Below are positions 30,946 to 41,974 of a stretch of DNA of 64,000 nucleotides, piece by piece. The stretch spans positions 248,001 to 312,000 of the forward strand of contig JASPKZ010008348.1 in NCBI GenBank assembly GCA_030220185.1, in the 5' to 3' direction. This DNA is from Diploptera punctata. Taxonomy: Eukaryota > Arthropoda > Insecta > Blattodea > Blaberidae. How positions within the stretch are numbered: position 1 is the stretch's first letter; every line of letters begins with the position of its first letter. The notes under the pieces are model-generated. The model had not been told where the DNA came from, searched no databases, and worked only from the letters and a program-made list of their open reading frames with translations. A program made the position numbers and the translations under genes.

Positions 30946-31160
30946 TGATAAACGATTATTTGGCATTCTTTGTATAACCTGTGAGAGAATTGAAGGCGCA
31001 CGGATAAATTTTAAGTCTCAGAACGAAGCCATTGCGCATGATACAGCTGCTTGGTTCACAAATCCGCAACTATGTGAGAAACTAAAATCCGTTTTATTTC
31101 ATTGCGTGTCGTGCAAAGGAAAGAAACACAATTAATTGAAATAAGGACGAGAAAGAAAAA
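30946..31160. other. Unassigned 215 bp
   Basis: Nothing recognised. Confidence 0.4.
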
Positions 31161-31162
31161 AA

Positions 31163-31245
31163 AAAGCGTGACTGCGGGATCGAATACGCGATCTCATGCA
31201 TGGGAAACAGACGTTCTCTCCACTAGACCACACCCTTCCCTGTTA
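31163..31245 (-). tRNA. tRNA-like sequence, probably pseudogene or SINE head
   Basis: The minus strand has an A-box-like TGGTCTAGTGG, an anticodon-arm-like TCTGTTTCCCATGCATGAGA (CCC at the anticodon position would suggest glycine), and TATTCGATCCCG as B box, followed within 10 bases by a long T run. The acceptor strands do not pair well, so a working tRNA gene is unlikely. Confidence 0.45.
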
Positions 31246-31589
31246 AAAACAGTCTGTACGAAGCGATGCACTCCTGGACTTACTTGTATAATGAAATTAG
31301 ATATTAACTTGACTTAATTTAAATTAATCAGACGCGTTTGGCATTAGTTGTGGAAATAAACAATCTTATTATGTCTTGTGTTTTGTAAACGAAGTGATGA
31401 GATGTTGCAATCGTTATTCATTTTCTATATAGGGCCTATTCTATGATCTGTTTCTTTCAATTAATTTATTTCCCTATATGTATAAATTTATTTATTTTAC
31501 CAAGCTTGGCAAGGTGTAGTCATTGTTAAATTAACGACGTTTAAAAAAATCCCAATCTTTCTTCTAAATCCTTATCACTAAAGCCAGCC
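31246..31589. other. Unassigned 340 bp
   Basis: AT-rich; nothing recognised. Confidence 0.45.
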
Positions 31590-31965
31590 ATTAGACTTTT
31601 CGACACGACAGTATCCCCAATAATCATGTACGAACTCTAATTAATATGGGAAAAATTGACAATCAGTGACTTAGAATGCATTGAGAAAGTGAAGGCACGG
31701 TTTCTAAAATGTGCCCTCAGACTGGGAAAATATGCGCCATCAAGGCTAGCATATGAGCTGGCCTAGGAAACTTTTTACATAGAACATCTGAGACCCAGCC
31801 TACCATCTACCGGAGCCAGCTACAAACTACTAGAACGGAGAAGAATGAAAAGAGCGGAGATAGATATCGACTTCTATGAGATGATTGCAATGGTCGACCG
31901 CAACTGGACCAAAGAGAATCAGCAGCAGAGGCACGCCGTGAAAGAACAAAATCGATCTCCGATTA
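31590..31965 (+). mobile_element. LINE-E C-terminal fragment
   Basis: From about 31,600 the plus strand reads VSPIIMYEL-type residues, a stop, then IWEKLTISDLECIEKVKARF, LKCALRLGKYAPSRLAYELA, a stop, ETFYIEHLRPSLPSTGASYK, LLERRRMKRAEIDIDFYEMI and AMVDRNWTKENQQQRHAVKE. This is the region after the RT palm, with a run of conserved basic residues, from a lineage unlike A to D. Few frameshifts but at least two stops. Confidence 0.7.
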
Positions 31966-32294
31966 TAGTTAAGAATAATACCCATTCGGGTGAACCTTTC
32001 ATCTTTATTAAAAAATGCTTATGAGGATCGAATGTGAGCCCGCGTAGTCGCATCTTACCGACTGCTGCATGAAGAGTGACTTACGTCACCCGATTTGTAC
32101 TCAAACGACTGAGAACACGTAACGACGTACTGGTGTGAATCGCTCTTCAAAACTCGATAACTTTCAATCATCAAGAGTTGCGCCAACAATTTTTTCGAAG
32201 GCTGTATATATTCAAATCATTTACATTTATTTCTGTATATTATCATTTTTTTACATTATATATTTGTAATTCATCGCTGATATCTTGACTTCTC
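31966..32294. other. Unassigned 330 bp
   Basis: Moderate GC until 32,160, then AT-rich. No frame with a recognisable motif. Confidence 0.45.
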
Positions 32295-32520
32295 TTTTGA
32301 TCTCTTAAACATCATCTGGCCATCATTGTCATCATTGACATATTAATTAAGTTTAGGATTAAGGCCTCTCCTGGCGCATCATTACCGTCATCATCACCTA
32401 TCATATATCATCGGGGCAGCGTAACTTCGCTTCCAGGCGCCCCCACCTCAGAAGTGGGTTACAGTAACGCCATGCCTGGAGAAAATACCAGAATGTCGAA
32501 ATGACAACGTGGTGGCATTA
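32295..32520 (+). mobile_element. SINE-3 body, head missing
   Basis: Begins CATCATCTGGCCATCATTG and continues with the SINE-3 body: AGGATTAAGGCCTCTCCTGG, CGCATCATTACCGTCATC, CATCGGGGCAGCGTAACTTC, TCAGAAGTGGGTTACAGTAA and TGTCGAAATGACAACGTGG, ending GGCATTAAAAAAAC. 5' truncated, a normal outcome of LINE-assisted insertion. Confidence 0.85.
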
Positions 32521-33045
32521 AAAAAACATCTGCAACGGATCTCACAAATCTCATTTCTATTGTCTCAATTTTATGTTTATCAGAGGTAATTCAAGACCAA
32601 GTATCAGACCTGTATGTTAACTTTAGAATGGCTACTCTTTTGTAAATTTTTCGTTTTACTGAAGAGCTCAAAAAAGAAGCACTGAATTCACCCTACATTT
32701 TTGTTACACCCTGAAACCTGTATCACAAGTACCAGCGGTGCAATTAATTATTCTGTTTTAATCTGAACTAGCAGAGTTTTTTCACAGAGTTAATAGGAAT
32801 GGCTGAGTTGTGTTTATCTGGTGAACCTCTCCCCCCACTTCACCTCAATTCAATTTAAACGCAACTTGCTGCTCATTTCATTAAAACGTTGTCATTGTTT
32901 CTATGTACCGCGGGTTCGACTTTTTTGTTCTAATACAACATTCACCAAAACATGTCTGTACAACATTATAGTTTATAAAGCAACATGTGGCTCACAAACT
33001 TACCAACTCAATGTTCAAACATTTTCTAAATTATTTTCTATGGAA
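32521..33045. other. Unassigned 525 bp
   Basis: Open frames are short (longest 79 codons from 32,821) and without recognisable motifs. No repeat match. Confidence 0.45.
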
Positions 33046-33048
33046 AAT

Positions 33049-33729
33049 TACCATAAATAATGTCACGAGTGATTTACAAATTATCGATACATTCACGAGT
33101 CACAAGTGATTTGTGAATTTATCTGGAGAATTAGGAAATCAAGAGTGGCATTAGTTAGGACTATTTAACGAATAAAATTAAGTTGTTTACTCAAAAATCA
33201 TTATTCAAATAAGGTTACCGGTTTTTTGAAATATTTATATATTGAATTAAACGATGATGTTTGAAAATAAATTAGAAATGTTTGGTTATGTTTCATTTGT
33301 CATTCACTGCGTCTTGATCATATTATTTAGTGCCAAATACGATTGCAATGTTGTAAGAAGCACCCTAGTGGAGAAAAAATGAAACATATCAATGTGTATA
33401 TTATAACCAACATTACAGGTTATTAATTAATTTTTTAGTAAACAACTCAGTAAAATCATTATTTAAAAACACAATTATTGAACACACATTTATCAAATGT
33501 GTAGTTTGAAGGAATCTGTTCATTATTTGTTATATTCATTGTATTTTTTTGGAGAAAAATAATGGTCTGACCTGCACAGAATATTAAAAAGGAGGAGCTT
33601 TCTTTATTACAAAAGCAGGAGGCGGTAAAGAGAAATCGATAAAGGGCGAGGTGTCATTGGTTGTAAAACAAAGATCCATTAAAACGTGATTGGTCATTGA
33701 TTTCCATTTGGGGCATGAGTTAAACAGTC
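33049..33729 (+). mobile_element. Element P, copy 4
   Basis: Starts ATAAATAATGTCACGAGTGA with the hairpin (ATTATCGATACATTCACGAG and GTGAATTTATCTGGAGAATT), then the P body (GATGATGTTTGAAAATAAAT), ending GGGGCATGAGTTAAACAGTC. Confidence 0.85.
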
Positions 33730-33929
33730 AGTGATATCAGAACTGGGTTGAATGGGAGCACGTACACTTCACACTTACTGAGCACTTACTGATAGGCCAG
33801 TTGTACTGTGCATTTTGATCATGGTTTATTATGTGAATTCTATGCCACCTCACCTTACCATCTACATAAATTGAATTAAAAAAACAGAAGAACACTATAA
33901 TTCATTAATTAAATAAAAATAAAACGTAG

Positions 33930-36712
33930 TTTTATTAGATTTTCATATAATTTATTGTTGCAGCATGTGAATCTGATACCATCTTATGAACATGTAATTG
34001 TACTAGGAGACTTCAATACTAATCTATTAGCCACAAATTCTTACAACACTATACTATTACAGACAATGTTCCAGTCATGCAATATGACAATACTGCCTTC
34101 AGAACCAACCCATCATACTAGGTATTCTGACACACTACTAGACTTAATTATAACAAATAATCCTCAAAAAGTTATAACTAGTGGACAGATAGAAGCTCCA
34201 GGCATCTCTGCACATGACTTAATATACATTGAATATTCACTCCTTTGCTCTAAACGTAGACCTAGACTTGTAACATACAGAGACTTGAAACATATAAATT
34301 ATGCGCAATTAATTGAAGACGCTGCAAAATTACCTTGGAACAACATATGGACACTTAGGACTGTAGACGAGAAAGTTGAAAATTTTAATGACACGATTTT
34401 ACAATTGTATGACAAACACACACCTATCAAGACTAGACGTATAAACAGACCACCTGCACCCTGGATGTCTGATAATATCTGCTTGCTTATGACTGAGAGA
34501 GACGTAGCATTCAGGAAATACAGGAGGAACAAAGAATTGACAGACTTACAGACATACAAACATCTGAGGAATAAAGTCAACCAGACTGTCAGGAATGCAA
34601 AACTAAGATATGCCCATACTATTATTACACAATCTATGTCCAACTCAGCTGACATGTGGAAAAATTTAAAATCAATAGGCCTCTGTCAAAATAAATTACA
34701 GGTAGAAACAGCTGACCTACCACTAGATGAGTTGAATGCCCATTTTACCTGCCTCCCTACTGACAACAACTCACAACACAAACAACAGACAATAGATGAA
34801 CTAATGTCATATTCCCAACCTATCCGAGACAAATTCTTTTTTTTCCTATATCTCACCTGATGATGCCAAAAGAGCAGTATTTCATATTATATCTAAAGCA
34901 CAAGGAATAGACAGTATAACAATAACTCTTCTGCAAAAAATAATAGACATTATTCTCCCAACAATAACCCACATTTTTAATGCCTCTATAATGACCGGGA
35001 CTTATCCCAGATTCTGGAAAATGGCTCTAGTTCGTCCTATACCGAAATCAAAAACTCCCACAACACTCGATGATTATAGACCAATTAGTATTCTTCCCTG
35101 TTTATCTAAAGCACTGGTACACATAATACACTCACAGTTAACAGACTACCTCACCACACACGACTTACTTGATGAACATCAGTCTGGTTTTAGAACAGGA
35201 CATCACACAAGTACTGCACTACTTGACATTGTAGAGGACATAAGAGACTCAATGGACAAAAGCCAAACTCACCGCAATAGTCCTACTCGACTACAGCAAA
35301 GCCTTTGACACAGTAGATATAGACTTAATGCTAGCGAGACTAAAGACACTACATCTGTCGGAAAACTGCCTTGATTGGTTTGCATCTTACCTCACTAATC
35401 GTCAGCAATCAGTTTCTGTTAATAATCGCATTTCTTCCTGGCGCTTGGTGAGGAAAGGGGTACCTCAAGGCGGCGTCCTCGCTCCTCTTCTCTTCTCGAT
35501 TTATATTAATGACGTGACCAAGAAACTACAAAACTGCAAGCATCATCTTTACGCCGACGACCTACAGATTTACACACACTTTAGGCCCGACGAAATTAAT
35601 GAATATATTGACAAAGTAAACACTGACCTCAGGCATATATCTTTATGGTCCAGACAATATGGGCTGAAACTAAATGTAAACAAAACGCAAGCAATAATTA
35701 TCGGACATCCAAGGCTATTACACCTCATAAACAATGGCAATATGCCGGCTGTCATATTAGATAATGAACAAATTTCTTATACCGACGTCGTTAAAAACTT
35801 GGGATTTTACTTAGATTCTAATTTAAAATGGCATGAGCAAGTAAAACAAACATATAAAAGGATCTTCTCCATAATGCATTCCCTAAAGCGACTTAAACAT
35901 TCTCTTCCTACAACTCTTAAAAGAATTTTAATCCAAACTTTAGTGATGCCGCATTTTGACTATTGTGACGTTCTACTAACTGACATAAGTGACGGATGGT
36001 CGGAAAAACTGCAGCGTGTCCATAATATGTGTATCAGATTCATATTTAATGTTCGAAAATACGATCATATTTCTCCATTATTCCACGAATTGTCATGGCT
36101 ACATCTAAAAGAGAGAAGAAAATCGCACTGTCTAATTCTCCTATTTAAGATCCTACATACCTCGATTCCCAATTATTTATCATCCCGTTTCCAGTATCTA
36201 TCCTCAAACCATAAACTTAAACACAAGATCACAACATAGTCTCTTACTTAATATACCGCAACATAAGGACATCACATCACTCCATGTCATATACCATCTC
36301 CACTTCTCGCAACTGGAATTCCCTACCACAAGAAATAAGGGGCTGCCGGACATTGGCATCTTTTAAAAGAAATCTAAATTTATATTTGCTCTAAACTCGA
36401 CTTCATTATTATCCAGTGTAAGATATATATATATTAATTGGTGTTTCCCGTATAATGTATCATATTTATATTATTATTATTATTATTATATTATTATTAT
36501 TATTATTATTACTATTATTATTATCGTATCATTATTGTTATTACCCTATAAAATGTTTGTTTGTACATGACATTTACATTGCTACATTTATTGTATCTTT
36601 AACTGTTTATAATTAGTACAGTGTATATCTATATTTGTCGAATATTTATTTGTATTTGTGCTGGTTGAGTGGAAGAGAGGGCCTTATGGCCTTAACTCTG
36701 CCAGAATAAATA

Positions 36713-36782
<70 letters not shown>

Positions 36783-36790
36783 ATAATAAT
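33930..36790 (+). mobile_element. LINE-D, endonuclease end to 3' tail
   Basis: The longest coding transposon on the plus strand. Frame 1 (33,955-34,860): end of the APE endonuclease with IVLGDFNTNLL, SDTLLDLIITNNPQ and APGISAHDLIYIEY, carrying the catalytic asparagine and histidine regions, then the linker KHTPIKTRRINRPPAPWM. A T-run at 34,833 shifts frame. Frame 2 (to 35,308): YPRFWKMALVRPIPKSKTPT, DDYRPISILPCLSKALVHII, HQSGFRTGHHTSTAL. A second shift near 35,280. Frame 3 (35,328-36,239): RKGVPQGGVLAPLLFSIYIN, LYADDLQIY (intact YADD), GFYLDSNLKWHEQV. Remnants SRNWNSLPQEIRGCRTLASF and a stop lie at about 36,395. The 3' UTR ends AGAATAAATAAAGTATTATT with an ATT tail from 36,718. Frameshifts disable it; the 5' half of the endonuclease is missing. 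Confidence 0.9.
36463..36790. repeat. ATT microsatellites in the LINE-D 3' end
   Basis: Two ATT runs, 36,463-36,535 inside the 3' UTR and 36,718-36,780 as the tail, the latter preceded by the polyadenylation-like AATAAATAAAGTA. Confidence 0.92.
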
Positions 36791-36854
36791 TACCTGAGAG
36801 AAATGTATATGTTGAATTTCGCAAAAATGTGAGAAATCTCTTGAATTGAAATTA

Positions 36855-37605
36855 GAATTTGAGTTAAAAGTAACATATAATTGCTATATTTATAATGCAA
36901 AAATGTACTACTCATTGCTGAGTCAGTGTAGCCAACTTATCACAAAAAATCGCTAACAAAAAAGTAAATACTATACTAATCTTGTGTACTAATTCGCTCA
37001 TTTTCTCACCCTAACTTGCCCAAACTAGCACTAACTTACTCGACTAATGTATATGGACTTTCGGATAAAATCCCCTTATATTTGAGGCCAATTGGTTCTA
37101 GCGGGAACGTGTGCTATCACATTGTCCAACATGACATAGCAGTCCAGTAATTACGAATACTTCAGAAACTTGGACTCTTTTAAAGTCAGATGAGAAATCT
37201 CTGGCTACTTTTGAAAGAAAGGTATTAAGAGGTATTTTTGTGGCTGTGAAAGAAGGTGATATTTGGAGAAGAAGAAGAAGACATTGTGAATTGCATGAAT
37301 TATATATGGAACCCGATGTAGTGAAGTATATAAAAAATGAATAGATTGGTCTGGGCTGGACAATAATACATATCTCTATGGCACAACCATTACTAACCAG
37401 AAAAGTTGGAAAATTAAGATGGGAGGATGATGTCTTGCTGGATATTAGAATTAGTAAAATTAGAATAATTTAGCAGCAAATAGAGAAGTCTGGAAGCACA
37501 TTCTGAGGAAGACTATGGGCTGTCATGCCATATACGTATGATGATGGTATTAGCAGTCACTTGTTCCCCGATAGAATATTCACAGATGACATAGAATAGC
37601 CCCTA
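36855..37605 (+). repeat. Repeat G, copy 2, interrupted by LINE-F
   Basis: The two parts, 36,855-37,144 and 37,559-37,605, together match repeat G at 7,895-8,240. The interruption is a LINE piece with an 8-bp duplication. Confidence 0.7.
37137..37558 (+). mobile_element. LINE-F C-terminal insertion with 8-bp target duplication
   Basis: Insert 37,145-37,550 is bracketed by TAGCAGTC (37,137-37,144 and 37,551-37,558). It reads ITNTSETWTLLKSDEKSLAT, FERKVLRGIFVAVKEGDIWR, RRRHCELHELYMEPDVVKYI, then shifts. This is the usual post-RT tail starting just before the SETWTL motif. It ends in a GATGAT-type tail. Confidence 0.78.
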
Positions 37606-37660
37606 TCTTAATGAAATGTGCTGAGAAGGGTGGTTTTAATTGTCTGATGTATTTTTTCAG

Positions 37661-37827
37661 GCAAGTAACTGCAGAATAACGTCGGAAGGTAACGTTAAGA
37701 TAGCGTTACGGAGGGACTCCGCAGCGCATTAGCCCGGCTGCGATCTCGCACCGGGAGCCCACAGCACCATCCTGCTGGCTCCGCAGGTGGCGACGACTCC
37801 AGCCTGCATCATACGCGCGGTTCACAG
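37661..37827 (+). other. GC-rich block with splice-like ends, possible host exon
   Basis: 167 bp at about 60% G+C in an AT-rich setting. It is preceded by TGTCTGATGTATTTTTTCAG (an acceptor-like tract) and followed by CACAG/GTAAGCG (a strong donor). Frame 1 from the acceptor is open for 23 codons (NCRITSEGNVKIALRRDSAA), meets one TAG, then is open for 30 more (PGAHSTILLAPQVATTPACI). The other two frames have stops near the start. So it may be a 5' untranslated exon, a decayed exon, or a chance CpG-rich segment. No family recognised. Confidence 0.35.
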
Positions 37828-37979
37828 GTAAGCGCAACTCCACATCATTCTACTGTTTTATTGAACCATTTTCTTAGAGAAAGTACCTGTCATTATATAA
37901 CATGTTCGTATTGCAACTGTTATCTACTGTGCATTACTTTCAAGTGAATTGTCAGCCGAAACCTACCTTGAAATTTCTC

Positions 37980-38662
37980 CCAGAGAAGCGTTGCGATGAA
38001 AAAAATCTAATGGTCGGAGATTTCGCTGATTTTTTGATAACCACCTCGGTTTATTTTAATAGGATATCCTGAGTTTCGTTTTGAAATATAGAAAATTACG
38101 ACAACTAGAAGATTTTATGGAGTCTTACTTTAAGGGAGGAAAGGGGATTACGAGTATTTGAGAATAAAGTTCTTAGGGGCATTTTTGGACCAAAGAGAGA
38201 TGAAAAGACAGGTGAATGAAGAAGACTTACTTAACAGTGAGCTACATGTTCTTTATAGGAAACCAGACATAATGAGAATACTTAAGTCTCGTAGACTGCG
38301 ATAAACAGGGCATGGGGCACTAATGGGGAATGCAAGTGATGCATGGAAGTTTCTTGTAGGAAAACCAGAAAGAAAACGACCAGTTGATAGACCAAGAATG
38401 AGGTGGGAGAATAACATAAAACCATGATTTGAGGGAGCTGGATTATACAGGGAATGTTTGGAAATATTGGCTCAGGATAGGGATGTGTGGAGAGCTTATG
38501 TCCGCGCGGCCATTAACCTACGGGTTCAATAGTCTCAGTTAGTTAGTTAGAAGACATTTTATTTTTCTTTCAGGTGAACTCTTACACCTAATGGGTTTAG
38601 AGGATAATAGATAGCATACAAATTCTCAGCTTAAAAAAAAAACAAACAAACATACACTTGCA
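37980..38662 (-). mobile_element. Hel-2 fragment split by LINE-B
   Basis: Parts at 37,985-38,108 and 38,555-38,640 carry Hel-2 blocks (CGGTTTATTTTAATAGGATA, AAATATAGAAAATTACGAC, then CAGGTGAACTCTTACACCTA). Both Helitron ends are missing. Confidence 0.65.
38105..38555 (+). mobile_element. LINE-B 3' fragment
   Basis: Starts GGAGTCTTACTTTAAGGGAG and runs through GAATAAAGTTCTTAGG, TAAGTCTCGTAGACTGCGAT and GTAGGAAAACCAGAAAG to the 3' end CTACGGGTTCAATAGTCTCA with a GTTA repeat tail (38,537-38,551). A short AGAAGA repeat may be its target duplication. Only the last 450 bp are present. Confidence 0.85.
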
Positions 38663-39189
38663 AATGTTCATAACAAACGACCAACTACTTTTCTGCTTTT
38701 GCGAGCACAAACGTACGCAGGCCGAATTTTTATATATAGGGGAGTATGGAGCAAGTAAATTAGGGGGGCACTTAAGTCTAGTAATGTATAATATATCTAC
38801 ATCTTCCTTCAGGTTAAGATTTAGTACGGATATTCTGCCAACGTATGAACCACTGGCTGTGGTATTTCGCTTGAATTTTAGATGTTTTTAACTAATATTG
38901 ATGTGAGCTTAGTGAAAGACCTGTGGCAGGATTAATAATTGTTGATAATGATTTCGTATATGTTAGGTAGTAGATGTTGAAACATAATTACCTGGAATCT
39001 TACTTGGCGAGTATCCACATCATGCAGGTCTGTAGTGTAGTGCGGGACAAGTGAAACCACATGGATTCACCCTCTCCCCCCCCCCAAGGATTTCGACTCA
39101 ACCTGCATCGTTACAATTTACTTCATGAAATGAACAAAGATGGACATTTTTAAGATTGTATATATTTTTGGCAAATTTATTTCTGCTGT
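38663..39189. other. Unassigned 525 bp
   Basis: The 77-codon frame at 38,658 has no recognisable motif. The short block GGGGAGTATGGAGCAAGTA (38,740) recurs inverted at 41,690. A C-run lies at 39,085. Confidence 0.45.
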
Positions 39190-39332
39190 GGACTCGAGGT
39201 AGCGCGCTCTCTTGTCACGTACCGGATCCGGGTTCGATCCCCGGTCGGATCAAGCTTCCTGGGTGTAGTATGAACATGCTATGATTGCAGTGATATACCT
39301 GCCCTCGGGCAGAACACTATAGAATAGAATTT
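39190..39332 (+). mobile_element. SINE-2, internally deleted
   Basis: Head GCTGTGGACTCGAGGTAGCG and B box GGTTCGATCCCCGG, then a jump to the 3' part (ATGAACATGCTATGATTGCA, GCCCTCGGGCAGAACACTAT). About 200 bp of the middle are missing. Confidence 0.85.
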
Positions 39333-39504
39333 TATTGTTGTTCTTATAATTTATGTATATATACATTTTGTAAGATTATATTCATTTTTGGCGAATTTAT
39401 TTCTTTATTTTGATTGCCTGTAGTATTTTTCCCCTTTTAATTTATTTTCATATTTGATTGTTTAAATATTAATTGCACTTCAATTTATGTTAATTAACTC
39501 TTTT

Positions 39505-39836
39505 TGCAACTCACTGGCTTTCTCGAATTCATAGGTTCATGGCCGCGTGAACATAAACATCCGTATCCTGTGCTAATGTTTTCCAATCATCCCCTGTATA
39601 ATCTACTTCCCTCAAATAATGATGTTATTCTCCCACCTCATTATTGGTCTACCAACTGGGCGTTTTCCCTCTGTTTTCCTACAAGAAGCTTAACAGTTCT
39701 TATTATATCTGACTTCCTATACATTTCACGTGGCTCACTATTATGTAGTTTTCTCCATTCATCTCTCTGTTCATCTCTTTTTTACCCAAAATTGTTCCTA
39801 AGAACTTTATTCTCAAATACTCGTAATCTTCTTTCC

Positions 39837-39842
<6 letters not shown>
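39505..39842 (-). mobile_element. LINE-B 3' fragment
   Basis: Inverted LINE-B end: GGTTCATGGCCGCGTGAACA at 39,534, then CCAACTGGGCGTTTTCCCTC (GKRPVG reversed) and upstream LRVFENKVLR region at about 39,815. About 60 bp are deleted relative to other copies. Confidence 0.82.

Positions 39843-39870
<28 letters not shown>
39841..39870. repeat. TA dinucleotide repeat
   Basis: Fifteen TA units between LINE-B and Hel-1. Confidence 0.93.
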
Positions 39871-39873
<3 letters not shown>

Positions 39874-40052
39874 ATGTGGCGTCATATGCACGCTTCTTGA
39901 GCCACAACAGATCATAGTGAAGAGTTTTCTTGCGAACTTATTTAATAATATCTAATTAGTCTTAATTAATGTATTTTACGTTAAAAAAGTAACATTTTTA
40001 TCGTCCGGCCATGACACGAGTCGGACAGGACAACGTTTTCCGGGTCCGCTAG
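39871..40052 (+). mobile_element. Hel-1 Helitron 3' fragment
   Basis: GCACGCTTCTTGAGCCACAA to the end CCGGGTCCGCTAG at 40,052. A stem CGGAC (40,023) with GTCCG (40,044) precedes CTAG. The base after CTAG is C, not T. The 5' half is replaced by a TA repeat. Confidence 0.8.
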
Positions 40053-40149
40053 CATAATATAAAATGTATAGACGTTCTTATTTAGTTCATCAAGTTTAAA
40101 CGTGTAATTTGTGACTTTTCAAATATTTAAAATTTAAATTTTACCATCT

Positions 40150-40575
40150 AACAAGGGAACTGTCAACCATTGCATGCCGAACACTACCTTGAAATTTCTC
40201 CCAGAGAAGCGTTGTGGTGTACCAATGTCATGTACAAAAAATTATATGCCGTTTTTAAATGCAAGGCACGGAAATCGAAGCCAGATTCCAACAATGCCAG
40301 CCCACTGCAGCAGATGTACATCCCTGCATGAGTTTAGGCACAGTGGAGTGAAGCGGGACGCTACGCGGACGGCAGGTGGTGAAAGTTATCCAGTCTGCCA
40401 ATACAGGAGTTGTATTACTTCCCTACAGTTTAAATCATAGATTTAGCGCTAGATTTTAGTGTCTTACAGTTTAAAAATGCAGATAATTTTTGGGGACATG
40501 TCCACATCACAACGCTTGTCTGGAAAAAGTTTCAAGGTAGGTTCTGGCAAGTATTGGTTGACAATTTCCTTGTAA
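40150..40575. repeat. Foldback element with approximately 110-bp arms
   Basis: The left arm, about 40,150-40,263, shares with the inverted right arm, about 40,468-40,571, the blocks TGTCAACCA, CTACCTTGAAA, AAGCGTTGTG and AAAAATTAT. The 200-bp centre is GC-richer and single-copy. A third partial copy of the arm is at 37,945-38,015. The 88-codon frame over the left arm and centre has no known domain. Confidence 0.7.
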
Positions 40576-40744
40576 TTTAACGATAATCTTTGTTTTGTTA
40601 CATGTAATACCACCGGGGGGGGGTCAGAGGCCCAGAAAGAAAGTGGCAATTTAATTCGTCATAGTGAAAGTTTATTTACTTTTGATAACTACCTACACAT
40701 TATTTTTGTATACTGCATGATAAAAAATAGTGCACTGCATTGCG

Positions 40745-41325
40745 AGGTTGGGAAGTGGTTTTTACAGAAGCGAGGATATGATTAAAAATCGAGCGATAGC
40801 AAGGTTTTTGATTTTCGAGATTCTGCAAAACACTTCACAAACGTGCGTTGTACATTTTTTTTGCGTGATGGTGTTTTCAAAATTATAAATAATAGTAAAA
40901 TAATAACATCTTTGTTGGAATTATTTGCATTTATTATAAACAACTGACCAACGTTAACAGTGTGGCCAATGTTTATAAGGTAAATGCCGAACATAATTTA
41001 GTTGAGACTACAGCAGGACGTGACACCAATCAGGCATAAAATGACGGCAAGTACGAATTTATTGTTTTATATTGTTTCAAATAAAGTTCAGTTCATTTAA
41101 AATGCGGTGATTTGTTTCGTATAATGTATATTAACACTACCTTTTGGATATATTTTTATATATTCATTGTTCGTAGTAATAGATAAAGGGCAGTTGTTTT
41201 ACTTCCCGCACTAGGTAGGTAATTTGTAATATTATAGTATAGTTATTTATAGGTTCGTAACCTCGAAATTTAGGAAATTGAACTTCTCACCATGGCTGCC
41301 ATTGCTGTAAGTACGACAGAATACT
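40745..41325 (-). repeat. Repeat H, copy 2
   Basis: Inverted homologue of 20,450-20,985, with a roughly 45-bp extra segment near 40,775-40,820 (ATTAAAAATCGAGCGATAGC). See copy 1. Confidence 0.75.
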
Positions 41326-41974
41326 GTCGCGCAAAAATAAATTATAATACGAACAAAATCAACAAATCATAAAATTCGCTTCGTATATTTTTTCCAGTAA
41401 CGTTCATAATTGTGTTCTCTTATAAAAAAAACTATTAATTTGAATCCACTAGATGAAGCAAACATAATTTACTGTCTCATTCTGAGACACATTTTTCACA
41501 CAACACTGTCTCTTTGCTGCACTGGCAGCAGGTAACGGTTGATTTTCCCAATCTAAATTTTAATTAATTTTTAACTAATAAATTCTTTAACCACTCAATT
41601 GTAAATTCAGTAACGAAGAATTAGCTTTGATTTCAAGTTCACATCAAAATACTTGGATACAACATATAGATATTGAGTCAATGGCCCTACTTGCCCCATA
41701 CTCCCCTAAACATTAGCATTGGATTTAAAGTTACTTCTGAGAATGTGTATTTTGGTTGAAAATCATAGCAAAGTTTTGCTAGAAGCTGTAATGACGATAA
41801 CAGGCGCAGCTGCAACATCACAATAACGAGAAATGTCTGTTCTTGGAAACACAACTTTGTCACCTCTGTATCTTCAATTACTTAGTTTAGATGAAATAAC
41901 ATGTTGAAATATATTACAATTGAATTGGATTTATTAGAAAAGCTGTTATTCTTCCAGTTAGGCTGTAGAGAGTG
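41326..41974. other. Unassigned 650 bp
   Basis: AT-rich sequence without recognisable frames. Possibly includes the edge of repeat H, but no copy supports this. Confidence 0.45.

Noticed and set aside
40174..40440. 88-codon frame as a host exon
   Set aside because: It begins inside the arm of a foldback and has no splice-like borders or known motif.
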